This document shows, in pieces, positions 7,882 through 15,107 of a stretch of DNA of 30,778 bases. Source of the stretch: DATAGF01 sp963813355 (GTDB taxonomy: Bacteria; Actinomycetota; Thermoleophilia; Miltoncostaeales; Miltoncostaeaceae); NCBI GenBank assembly GCA_963813355.1, contig CAWEYS010000033.1, positions 1 to 30,778 on the forward strand. The letters are read 5' to 3'. The first letter of the stretch is position 1, and every line of letters starts with the position of its first letter. A model generated the notes under the pieces. That model saw only the letters and a list, made by a program, of their open reading frames with translations. It was not told the origin of the DNA and did no database searches. A program made the translations under genes and the position numbers.

Positions 7882-8676
7882 GTGGCCGCCGAGGCGGGGC
7901 GCGCCCTCCGGGAGCTCTTCTCGCTGGAGGGCCAGGCGGCGATCGTCACCGGGGCCTCGTCGGGGCTCGGGGAGATGATGGCCCACGGCCTGGCCGGCGC
8001 GGGCTGCGCGGTGCTGCTGGCCGCCCGGCGCCAGGACCGGCTCGCCGCCGTGGCCGCCGCCATCGAGGCGGCGGGCGGGCGGGCGCTCGCCCAACCGGCC
8101 GACCTGCGCGACCCCGGTCATCCCGACGAGCTCGTGGCCGCGGCCGGCGCGGCCTTCGGCCGCCTCGACGGGGTGGTCCTGAACGCGGCCACCTCGACGA
8201 TCAGCCCGGCCGAGCAGGAGGACGCGGCCGCCTTCGACGACGTGATGCGGGTGAACGTCGGCGCCCAGGCGGCGCTGGCGGCCGCGGGCGCCCGGGCCAT
8301 GATCGGCGCGGGGGGCGGCGGATGGATGATCCTGATGAGCTCGATCCTCGGCCGCAAGGCCGGGACCGGCCCCGGGGTGGCGGCCTACGCCGCCTCCAAG
8401 ATCGCCGTCGAGGGGCTCACGCGCGAGCTGGCCCGCCAGTGGGCGCCCCACCGCATCCGCGTCAACGCCCTGGCGCCCGGCTACTTCCCCACCGAGATGA
8501 ACGCGCCCATGACCGCCGACCCCGGCCGGCGCGAGGCGCTGGTGGCCCGCATCCCGCTGGGGCGCGCCGGCGCGCCGGCCGACATCGCCGGGGTGGCGGT
8601 CTTCCTGGCCAGCGCCGCGGCCGGCTACATCACCGGCCAGGTGCTGCCGCTCGACGGCGGCATGTCCTGCTGGTGA
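7882..8676 (+). CDS. short-chain dehydrogenase/reductase
   Basis: 264 residues from a GTG at 7882, two bases after the preceding stop. It is a classical SDR. The cofactor motif is TGASSGLG (residues 23-30), with AARRQDRL after strand 2; an Arg-Arg there suggests NADP use, by inference. It also has LNAATS (NNAG equivalent), a catalytic Ser in LMSSILG, the YAASK catalytic Tyr/Lys pair, APGYFPTEMN, and the terminal GQVLPLDGG. It reduces a ketone or oxidises a hydroxyl group; homologues in acyl-CoA catabolism act on 3-oxo/3-hydroxyacyl substrates, which would suit the CoA operon facing it. It is the last gene of the plus-strand operon and converges on the DUF35 gene 7 bp away. Confidence 0.92.
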   Translation: MAAEAGRALRELFSLEGQAAIVTGASSGLGEMMAHGLAGAGCAVLLAARRQDRLAAVAAAIEAAGGRALAQPADLRDPGHPDELVAAAGAAFGRLDGVVLNAATSTISPAEQEDAAAFDDVMRVNVGAQAALAAAGARAMIGAGGGGWMILMSSILGRKAGTGPGVAAYAASKIAVEGLTRELARQWAPHRIRVNALAPGYFPTEMNAPMTADPGRREALVARIPLGRAGAPADIAGVAVFLASAAAGYITGQVLPLDGGMSCW

Positions 8677-8683
8677 GCGCGGT

Positions 8684-9106
8684 CTAGCCGGCCCCCGCGG
8701 CCGGCGCGGCCTCGTCGACCACGAACTTCTGCGAGTAGTAGATGTCGCCCTCGTGGCCGAGCTTCATGCGCCGCAGGGTCAACTTGACCCGGGTACCGAC
8801 CTCGACGTCCTCCGGGGCGACCCCGACCACCGGCGCCGGCATCAGCACGCCCTCGTCCATGGTGATGTGGCCGACGACGTACGGCTCCTGGCCGAGGAAG
8901 TCGCGGGGCGGGTAGTAGACCACGGTGTAGTTGGAGAGCACGCCCCCGCCGGCCAGCTCCTCCTCGGTCAGGTCCCCGCCGCCGCAGGCGTAGCAGTGGT
9001 GGTGCTCCCACCAGGGCTGCAGGGCGCCGCAGGCGCCGCAGCGCATGGCGTACAGGCGCAGCTTGGGCGGCCCCAGGCGCGAGAACTCGATCGCCGAGAC
9101 GGTCAC
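8684..9106 (-). CDS. DUF35 OB-fold protein with intact rubredoxin-like zinc ribbon
   Basis: 140 residues from a GTG at 9106 that overlaps the thiolase stop (GTGA). The N-terminal zinc ribbon is complete (Cys23, Cys26, Cys38, Cys41), followed by an OB-fold (LSNYTVVYYPPRDF, YVVGHITMDEGVLMPAPVVG, VEVGTRVKLTLRRM). DUF35 proteins are obligate partners of thiolase-superfamily enzymes, for example with Ltp2-type aldolases and benzoylsuccinyl-CoA thiolase. They position the CoA substrate and link subunits. Translational coupling to the thiolase directly upstream makes that protein the likely partner. An in-frame open stretch extends far upstream but is only a shadow of the thiolase gene. Confidence 0.88.
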   Translation of the reverse strand: MTVSAIEFSRLGPPKLRLYAMRCGACGALQPWWEHHHCYACGGGDLTEEELAGGGVLSNYTVVYYPPRDFLGQEPYVVGHITMDEGVLMPAPVVGVAPEDVEVGTRVKLTLRRMKLGHEGDIYYSQKFVVDEAAPAAGAG

Positions 9107-10278
9107 GCGCCGTCCTCCAGGCGCTGGTAGACGTGGATCGCCCCGACCGCCCCGGGCCCGCCGCGGCAGGCCGAGATGCCGACCTCGGCGTCGGCGCGCT
9201 GCATGTCGGGGGGCGCGGTGCCGCGCAGCTGCTCGACGATGTTGACCGCCTGGGTCGAGCCGGTGGCCCCCAGCGGGTGGCCCTTGCAGAGCAGCCCGCC
9301 CGACAGGTTGACCGCCACCTTGCCGTCGATCCAGGTCGACCCGTCGGCGGCCCCCTTCCAGCCCTCGCCCTGCTCGGCGAAGCCGAGCGCCTCGACCCCG
9401 AGCGGCTCCTGGATGGCGAACGAGTTGTAGATCTCGGCGACGTCGATGTCGTCGGCGCTGATGCCGGCCATCTCGTAGGCCCGCTGGGCCGGCGCGGCGA
9501 GGAGCGCGTGGGCGTCGGCGAGGGTGTCGGTGGCCGCGTACCAGGTGCCGGTCGCCATCTGGGTGGCGGTGACGTAGACCTGGGGCCTGTCGGGCTGGTC
9601 GCGCAGGATCTCCTCGCGGCAGAGCACCAGCGCCGAGCCGGCGTCGGTCATCGGGCAGACCTCGTAGAGCTTGAGCGGGTCGGCGACCTTGGCCGAGCGC
9701 ATGACCTCCTCGACCGTGCACTCGAAGCGCAGGTGGGCGTAGGGGTTGCGCGCGCCGTAGTGGTGGTTCTTGACCGAGGTGTGGGCGAGGTCCTCCTCGC
9801 TGAGCCCGTAGGTCTGCATGTACTTGCGCGCCGTCAGCGCCACCCCCGAGGGGAAGGTCAGCCCCGAGAAGTACTCCTCCTTGGAGTCGGCCGCCTGGGC
9901 GATGATCGAGGTGCCCTCGACCGTGGCCAGGTCGTTCATCTTCTCGGCCCCGAGCACCATCACGGTGTCGTAGAGGCCCGACAGGATCGCCACGCAGCCC
10001 AGGTGCAGGGCCCAGGCGCCGGTGCCGCAGGCGGCCTCGACGCGCACCGCCCCGGCGGGGACCACGCCCAGGTGATGGGCCGCCATCAGCCCGGTCGAGT
10101 TCTCGTAGTTGAAGCCGACCGACCCGACGTTGCCGACGTACAGGGCCTGGATGTCGGCCGGCTCCACGCCGGCGTCGGCCAGCGCGCCCCGGCCCGCCTC
10201 GACCACCAGGTCGCGCAGGGACTTGCCGTGCTGGATCTTGTGGGGGGTCTTGCCGATCCCGAGCACGCCGACGCGCAT
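9103..10278 (-). CDS. thiolase (SCP2/acetyl-CoA acetyltransferase type), catalytic residues present
   Basis: 391 residues from an ATG at 10278 with AGGAGG a few bases upstream. It cleaves or forms a C-C bond next to a CoA thioester, typically 3-oxoacyl-CoA thiolysis. The nucleophilic Cys84 lies in VEAACGTG. The His of CKGHPLGATG and the C-terminal Cys in SACRGGPG complete the thiolase triad. VAEIYNSFAIQEPLGVEALG is the conserved D-x-x-E-x-Y/H-D-x-F type block of SCP2-like thiolases. It is coupled to the DUF35 gene downstream by a 4-bp overlap, which suggests a thiolase-DUF35 complex. A palindrome just upstream (10319-10340) could regulate it separately from the upstream operon genes. Confidence 0.93.
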   Translation of the reverse strand: MRVGVLGIGKTPHKIQHGKSLRDLVVEAGRGALADAGVEPADIQALYVGNVGSVGFNYENSTGLMAAHHLGVVPAGAVRVEAACGTGAWALHLGCVAILSGLYDTVMVLGAEKMNDLATVEGTSIIAQAADSKEEYFSGLTFPSGVALTARKYMQTYGLSEEDLAHTSVKNHHYGARNPYAHLRFECTVEEVMRSAKVADPLKLYEVCPMTDAGSALVLCREEILRDQPDRPQVYVTATQMATGTWYAATDTLADAHALLAAPAQRAYEMAGISADDIDVAEIYNSFAIQEPLGVEALGFAEQGEGWKGAADGSTWIDGKVAVNLSGGLLCKGHPLGATGSTQAVNIVEQLRGTAPPDMQRADAEVGISACRGGPGAVGAIHVYQRLEDGA

Positions 10279-10318
10279 GAGGCCCTCCTCCTAGTGCGGT
10301 TCGGCCTGGCGGCCGCGG

Positions 10319-10340
10319 GTCCAACGGTAGTACGTTCAAC
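10319..10340. promoter_or_regulatory. imperfect palindrome, possible TetR-type operator upstream of thiolase
   Basis: The 22-bp sequence has symmetric arms GT-nn-AACG-n6-CGTT-nn-AC (12 of 22 positions palindromic). It lies 41 bp upstream of the thiolase ATG in a patch less GC-rich than its surroundings. The size and symmetry resemble TetR-family operators common in CoA-catabolism operons. No regulator gene is in the window and no promoter hexamers are clear, so this is tentative. Confidence 0.3.
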
Positions 10341-11278
10341 AGGTCGATCGCCTCGCCGGCGATCTGACCGGCGGCCCCGATCGCGGGCGGGTCGGCGATG
10401 ACCTCGACGTCCTGGGCGATCGCCTCGCCGGCGCCGTAGCCGAGCGCCAGCAGGTGGTCGCCGGGCCCGGCGGCGTCGAGCCCCAGCGCCAGGGCGAGCC
10501 CCACCGAGGCCGCGCCGAGGTTGCCGATCTCCCCGACGAAGCTGGTGCCCTCCAGCTGCTCGGCGCTCACGCCGGCCCGGCCCAGCGCCCGCAGCGTCTG
10601 GGGGTGGGGCTGGCTGGCGCAGACCGCCGCGTAGGCCGAGGTGGGCCGCTCGGTGGCGGCCTCCAGCGCCGCCAGCGCCTGGGCGGTCGTCGACCCGTAG
10701 GCGTCGAAGAGCACCTCGAGGCGGTAGCGCGGCTCGGGCTCGGTCCCCAGGCGCCAGACGTCGTAGACCTCGCGGCTCGCGCGCGCCGACGGCCCCAGGC
10801 GGGCGAAGCCCCCCGAGGCCCCCACCAGGAAGGCCGCCGCCCCGCCGGCCGAGAGCGTGTCGGCGACGCGCTCGTCGTGGCTGACCAGGTGGTCGGAGAC
10901 GACCACCAGCGCGGGCGGCCCGCCGGCGGCGGTCAGCGCGCCGGCCAGCGCGACGGCGTCGAGGGCCGCGCCCGGGTGGCCGCCGACGTCGAGCGGCACG
11001 GCCTCGGGGAGGCCCAGCGCCCGGGCCAGCGTGGCCGAGAGCTTGCGCAGCCCGAAGGGCGGGCTCTGGCTGACGGCGATCACGGTGCCGGGGGGCTCGG
11101 CCCCCTCGAGCGCCGCGGCGGCGGCCTCGTAGGCCATCGTCAGCGGATCCTCGTCGAGGGCCGGCGTGCACAGCGCCTTGGCGCGCGGGCGCCCGGGGCG
11201 GCCGTAGAACCTCTGGATCTCCCCCAGGGGGGCCCGGTAGCGGGGCAGGTAGGCCCCGTACCGGATGATCTCCCCCAC
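10340..11278 (-). CDS. HMG-CoA-synthase/KAS III-like thiolase-superfamily protein, 3' end unresolved
   Basis: About 313 residues are recognisable from a GTG at 11278, two bases after the acyl-CoA ligase stop. The protein begins IIRYGAYLPRYR and carries AYEAAAAALEGAEPPGTVI, a HPQT His region, and VGEIGNLGAASVGLALALGL, the conserved GN-x-GAAS block of HMG-CoA-synthase-like enzymes. The expected nucleophilic Cys is absent: the corresponding segment reads LDVGGHPGAALDAVAL. Homologues form or cleave 3-hydroxy-3-methyl-acyl-CoAs and partner with thiolase and DUF35. No in-frame stop occurs before the thiolase gene. One extra base upstream would bring a TGA at 10338-10336 into frame, so I set the end near there. 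The 3' end may contain a sequence error. Confidence 0.65.
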
Positions 11279-11280
11279 GC

Positions 11281-12939
11281 CTAGCGGCGGATCGTGATGC
11301 CGGCGGCCTCACGATCGAACGTGTCGGCGGTGACGCCCTCCTCGCGCAGCTTCACCTTCTGGACCCGCTCGGTCGGGGTCTTGGGCAGCGTCGCCACGAA
11401 GCGGATGTAGCGCGGGACCATGAAGTAGGGCATGCGCTCGGCCATCCAGTGGGTGAGCTCGGCCGGGTCGGGCGCATCGCCCTCGGCGATGCAGACGATC
11501 ATGATCTCGTCCTCGCTCGAGGCCCCCTCGCCGGCCTTGACCCCGATCGCGGCCGCCTCCTTGACGTTGGGGTGGTCGGAGACCTGGCGCTCGACCTCCA
11601 TCGAGGAGACGTTCTCGCCCCGGCGGCGGATGTAGTCCTTGACCCGGTCCATGAAGTAGAAGTAGCCGTCGGCGTCCATGCGGCCCAGGTCGCCGGTGTG
11701 CAGCTTGAGGTTGCGGAAGTCCTCGGCGGTCTTCTCGGGCATGCCGTAGTAGGCGCGCATGACGATGTTGGGGATCTTCATGTCGACCACGATCTCGCCC
11801 GGGGTCTCGGGCGGCAGGGGCCGGTCGGTCCCCGGCTCGACGATGCTCACCTCGTAGCCCGGGTTGGCCTTGCCCATCGAGCCGGGCACCGCCGGCTTGG
11901 TCGGGTCCATGTAGGTGGCCATGCCGGTCTCGGTGAGGCCGTAGCCCTCGATGAACTTGACCCCGAAGCGCTCCTGGAACTCGTTGTAGATGTCCTTGGG
12001 CGCCGGCGCGGCGAAGCAGGTGTGGACCGTGTGGGCCCGGTCGAGCTCCGAGGCCGGGATGTTCCAGATGAAGTAGCTGACCGCCCCGATGCTGTTGAAG
12101 ATCGTCGCGTCGGCGTCGATCACCTGCTGCCAGAACCTGCTCGAGGAGAAGCGCTCCACGTAGGCGACCCGGCCGCCGGCCACCAGCGCCGGGTAGCCCG
12201 AGAGCACCTGGGCGTTGGAGTGGAAGAGCGGCAGGCAGGAGAAGAAGGTGTCCTCCTCCAGCGACTCGACGCTCTTGCCGGCGGTCGCGCTGACCACCTC
12301 CAGCAGGCCGCGGGCCGAGAAGTAGTCGGCGGCGTTCTGCTTGATGACGCCCTTGGAGCGGCCGGTGGTGCCCGAGGTGAACATGATGCGGGCGTCGTCG
12401 GTCCAGGAGTAGCTGACCCCGTCCGGCTCGCCGTCGGTGGCCGCCATCAGCTCGGCCAGCGGCTCCCACGCCATGGAGGGGTCCGGGCCCTCCTGGGCGC
12501 CGGTCTGCATCACGATCACGTGCTCGAGCTTCGGCAGCTCGCCCTTGATGAGGTCGAGGCGGTCCAGGTAGAGGTCGGAGATGACCAGCTTCTTGGCCTC
12601 GACCAGGTTGATCGTCCAGGACAGGAAGTCGCCCTTGTAGGCGGTGTTGATCGAGCTCATCACCGCCCCGGCCTTGAGGATGCCGTACCAGACCGGCAGG
12701 AACTCCTCGCAGTTGGGCAGCATCACGCTGACCGACTCGCCCGGCTCCACGCCCCGGTCGATCAGGGCGTTGGCGACCCGGTTGGCCCGGGCGTTGACCT
12801 CGCCGTAGCTCACCCAGGGGTTCTCGGCGAACTTGAGGTAGTCGCGGTCCGGGGTCTCGCTCGCCCGGCGCTTGAGGATCTCGGCCAGGACCCACTGCGT
12901 CGGGTCCTCGCGCGCGTACCAGTCGCTCCACTCGGCCAT
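11281..12939 (-). CDS. acyl-CoA synthetase, AMP-binding (ANL) superfamily
   Basis: 552 residues from an ATG at 12939 preceded by GGGGGAAGG. It activates a carboxylic acid to its CoA thioester through an acyl-AMP, feeding the thiolase-type enzymes in the same operon. Motifs are complete: phosphate loop MFTSGTTGRSKGV (about 187-198), YGLTETG, HTGDLG, the hinge RVKDYIRRRGENVSSMEVE, and a C-terminal Lys in TERVQKVKL, the adenylation lysine position. The overall pattern resembles crotonobetaine/carnitine-CoA ligases (CaiC-like) and related medium- or aromatic-acid ligases. The true substrate cannot be deduced. It is cytoplasmic. It lies between a DUF35 gene upstream and the HMG-CoA-synthase-like gene 2 bp downstream. 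Confidence 0.93.
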   Translation of the reverse strand: MAEWSDWYAREDPTQWVLAEILKRRASETPDRDYLKFAENPWVSYGEVNARANRVANALIDRGVEPGESVSVMLPNCEEFLPVWYGILKAGAVMSSINTAYKGDFLSWTINLVEAKKLVISDLYLDRLDLIKGELPKLEHVIVMQTGAQEGPDPSMAWEPLAELMAATDGEPDGVSYSWTDDARIMFTSGTTGRSKGVIKQNAADYFSARGLLEVVSATAGKSVESLEEDTFFSCLPLFHSNAQVLSGYPALVAGGRVAYVERFSSSRFWQQVIDADATIFNSIGAVSYFIWNIPASELDRAHTVHTCFAAPAPKDIYNEFQERFGVKFIEGYGLTETGMATYMDPTKPAVPGSMGKANPGYEVSIVEPGTDRPLPPETPGEIVVDMKIPNIVMRAYYGMPEKTAEDFRNLKLHTGDLGRMDADGYFYFMDRVKDYIRRRGENVSSMEVERQVSDHPNVKEAAAIGVKAGEGASSEDEIMIVCIAEGDAPDPAELTHWMAERMPYFMVPRYIRFVATLPKTPTERVQKVKLREEGVTADTFDREAAGITIRR

Positions 12940-12986
12940 GCTCAGCCTTCCCCCTCGGTGCTGTCGTGGGTGCCCGGCGCCTCCGT

Positions 12987-13430
12987 TCAGGCGGGGACGA
13001 ACTTGGGCAGGGTGATCTCGTCGGTGACGTCGTGGAAGACGACGCGCACGCGCATGCCGATCGACACGTCGTCCGGGTCGATCGACGGGTAGTCCGGCGA
13101 CTCGTCGCGGACCAGGTTGGACATCATCCGCACGCCCTCGTCGAGGTCGATGAGCGCGACGACGTGGGGCGGGTCGCCCTTGTAGGCCTTGCTCGGGCCG
13201 ATGAAGTGGACCGAGTAGGTGTAGAGCTCGCCGGTGCCGGCGGCCTCGACCCAGCCGACCGGCTCCAGCGTCCCGGGGACCAGCGCCCGCGGGTACCAGA
13301 AGGGCTTGCCCTGGGCGTCGGTCGGCAGCAGCAGCTTGTGCTCGCGGGTGCCCTCCCAGAAGCGCTCGCCCTCGGGGCGCAGGTCGGGAAGGGGCTTGGT
13401 GTAGGCGGGCTTGGTCGCCTCGTCGGGCAT
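12987..13430 (-). CDS. DUF35 OB-fold protein without zinc-ribbon cysteines
   Basis: 147 residues. The DUF35 layout is clear: an N-terminal helix (GERFWEGTREHKLLL), a segment where the rubredoxin-like ribbon should be (PTDAQGKPFWYPRALVPG), then the OB-fold (GELYTYSVHFIG, HVVALIDLDEGVRMMSNLV, SIGMRVRVVFHDV). All four metal-binding cysteines are missing; the protein contains no cysteine, in contrast to the second DUF35 protein of this operon. It lies 23 bp downstream of the Cys-less thiolase homologue. By analogy with Ltp2/DUF35 and BbsA/BbsB pairs, the two should form a complex. It probably shapes the CoA-binding site of that partner. Confidence 0.87.
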   Translation of the reverse strand: MPDEATKPAYTKPLPDLRPEGERFWEGTREHKLLLPTDAQGKPFWYPRALVPGTLEPVGWVEAAGTGELYTYSVHFIGPSKAYKGDPPHVVALIDLDEGVRMMSNLVRDESPDYPSIDPDDVSIGMRVRVVFHDVTDEITLPKFVPA

Positions 13431-13453
13431 CGTCGTCTCCTCTTCCCGTGCCT

Positions 13454-14683
13454 CTAGGCCGCCGAGGGCGGCTCGCTCGACAGGACCAGCGCGCTCGTCG
13501 CGGCGAGGATCCCGCCGGAGCCGTTCGTGATCGCCAGCTTGGCGCCCGGCACCTGGTGGTTGCCGCCGCCGCGATCGCTGTCGTCGGCCTCCCCGCGCAG
13601 CTGCAGGGCCGCCTCGACGATGTGGTGCATGGCCCCCAGGTGGGCCTGGCGGATCAGGCCGCCGTGGGTGTTCATGGGCAGCTTGCCGCCCAGCTTGGCG
13701 TTGCCGGCCAGCACCCAGTCACCGGCCTCGCCGGGGCCGCAGACGCCGAAGCCCTCGAGGGCGATCAGGGGCGTGAAGCTGAACGAGTCGTAGATCTCGG
13801 CCACGTCCAGGTCGGCCGGGGTGATGCCGGCCACCTCCATCGCCCGCCGCCCGGCCCGGCCCAGGCCCTGGCGGACGCCGTCCACCGAGGTGGCCGAGGA
13901 GATGTACTGGTGCGAGTAGCCCTCGCCGATGCCGGTGATGTAGACCGGCTTGGGGCGCATCGCCGCCGCCCGGTCGGCGGTGGTGACCAGGAAGGCCGCC
14001 GCCCCGTCGCTGACGAGCGAGCAGTCCATGGCGTGGAACGGGGTCGCGATCCAGCGGTCGTTGAGGACGTCCTCGACCGTGACCACGTCGCGCAGCATCG
14101 CGTTCCACTTCAGGGCGGCGTGCTCGGACTGGGTGGCGACGACCGCCGCCAGCGCCTCCTGGGGCACGTCGTGCTCGTACATGTAGCGCTGGGCCAGCAG
14201 CCCGTAGCCGCCGATCGTCGTCAGGCCGTAGGGGGCCTCGAAGGCCCCGTGGCTCATCTCGCGCGCCATGGCGATCATCCCCGACGAGCTGATGCCCGAG
14301 CGGGTGTTGTCGCCGCGCACGCAGAGCACCGTCTCGGCCAGGCCCGCGTCGATCGCCAGGGCCGCCTGCACCGCCATCAGCGGCGCGGTCGCCCCGCCGA
14401 CGGCCACCGAGGCGAAGTAGCCAGGCTCCATGCCCAGGTAGTCGGCGAAGGTCGTCGCGTGCATCAGCGTCGACTCGACGAAGGAGAAGGCGGTGACCAA
14501 CCCGTCGACCTCGTCCAGCGTGATGCCGGCGTCGTCGAGGGTGATCTTGGTGACCTCGGCCAGCAGCTGGAAGGACCCCCGCCCCTCGAGCTTGCCCTGC
14601 TCGGTCTCCCCCACCCCGGCGATCACGATGCCCTTGCCGAGCATCCGCCGCGCCTCGCGGACGTTGGGCGTGGCCTCGCTCAT
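13454..14683 (-). CDS. thiolase-fold protein lacking the nucleophilic Cys (Ltp2-like aldolase or lyase candidate)
   Basis: 409 residues from the ATG at 14683, chosen because AGAGGAGG lies just upstream; the frame stays open further but is not protein-like. It has the SCP2-thiolase fold: VAVGGATAPLMAVQAAL, DCSLVSDGAAAFLVTT, DLDVAEIYDSFSFTPLIALEGFG, GGLIRQAHLGAMHHIVEAALQLRG and TNGSGGILA. The nucleophile position (about residues 96-97) is Gly rather than Cys, and the C-terminal CxG block reads NGSGG. Ltp2-type steroid side-chain retro-aldolases are thiolase homologues that lack this Cys and need a DUF35 partner, and here a DUF35 gene follows. C-C cleavage of a hydroxyacyl-CoA is therefore an attractive inference. 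It is the first gene of the minus-strand operon. Confidence 0.87.
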   Translation of the reverse strand: MSEATPNVREARRMLGKGIVIAGVGETEQGKLEGRGSFQLLAEVTKITLDDAGITLDEVDGLVTAFSFVESTLMHATTFADYLGMEPGYFASVAVGGATAPLMAVQAALAIDAGLAETVLCVRGDNTRSGISSSGMIAMAREMSHGAFEAPYGLTTIGGYGLLAQRYMYEHDVPQEALAAVVATQSEHAALKWNAMLRDVVTVEDVLNDRWIATPFHAMDCSLVSDGAAAFLVTTADRAAAMRPKPVYITGIGEGYSHQYISSATSVDGVRQGLGRAGRRAMEVAGITPADLDVAEIYDSFSFTPLIALEGFGVCGPGEAGDWVLAGNAKLGGKLPMNTHGGLIRQAHLGAMHHIVEAALQLRGEADDSDRGGGNHQVPGAKLAITNGSGGILAATSALVLSSEPPSAA

Positions 14684-14804
14684 CCATCCTCCTCTGTCGC
14701 GTGCGAGCGGCAGCGGGCCGGGAGGGCCCCTGCGGGCCGCTACGCTACCAGCGCCACGCGCCCTCTCGGCGTCCACCGACCCCAACGCTCCAAGGAGACC
14801 CGCG
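14684..14804. promoter_or_regulatory. divergent intergenic region between thiolase-like operon (-) and small protein gene (+)
   Basis: The 121-bp gap must carry the promoter of the six-gene minus operon and one for the plus-strand small protein. TACGCT at 14741-14746 is a possible -10 element for the plus gene, but no -35 partner is convincing. AAGGAG at 14792-14797 is the likely ribosome-binding site that decides a CTG start at 14805. Confidence 0.3.
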
Positions 14805-15107
14805 CTGTCCGACCGCGATCCCAACTACGACCCCGAGGCCGACACCTACCGCCAGATCTACCGCGGGCACGACAACGCCTCGGCCGTGACCAACTCCGAG
14901 GGCCTGACGGTCTACTTCGACCCGGACACGAACGACGTGCTCGGCTTCTCGATCGTCAACTTCTCCGCCTACTACGAGGCCCACGTCACCGAGGACGGCG
15001 ACTTCGAGGTGTCGCTGCCGACCAAGGTGCCGGTCAACCTCGAGGAGGAGATGGACTTCGACGCCGAGGCGATCCGCTCGGGCGTCCGCATCGCCGAGTT
15101 CTACTAG
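14805..15107 (+). CDS. small acidic protein, DUF2283-like, paralogue of the gene at 16916
   Basis: About 100 residues. The coding stretch begins after AAGGAG (14792-14797) with no ATG, GTG or TTG available, so a CTG at 14805 is the best start; this is rare. The sequence has YDPEADTYRQIYRG, VTNSEGLTVYFDP, VLGFSIVNFSAYYEAH and DGDFEVSLPTKVP. These match the second small protein (YDQASDTYH, VVGFSIPDFKAWYAAN, GGEFEVDLPSVWP), so the two are paralogues. The pattern resembles DUF2283/YuzE-like small domains, but I am not certain. The stop overlaps the acetolactate-synthase-like stop in a shared CTAG (15104-15107). Function unknown; it is strongly acidic and cytoplasmic. Confidence 0.7.
   Translation: MSDRDPNYDPEADTYRQIYRGHDNASAVTNSEGLTVYFDPDTNDVLGFSIVNFSAYYEAHVTEDGDFEVSLPTKVPVNLEEEMDFDAEAIRSGVRIAEFY

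Noticed and set aside
9103..10401. A long plus-strand frame antisense to the thiolase gene
   Set aside because: The minus-strand thiolase has complete family motifs, while the plus frame is low-complexity and unrecognisable.
8684..11278. A single 864-codon open frame that would fuse the HMG-CoA-synthase-like domain to DUF35
   Set aside because: Its middle third is an out-of-frame reading of the thiolase gene and is not protein-like; the thiolase and the coupled DUF35 start explain the DNA better.
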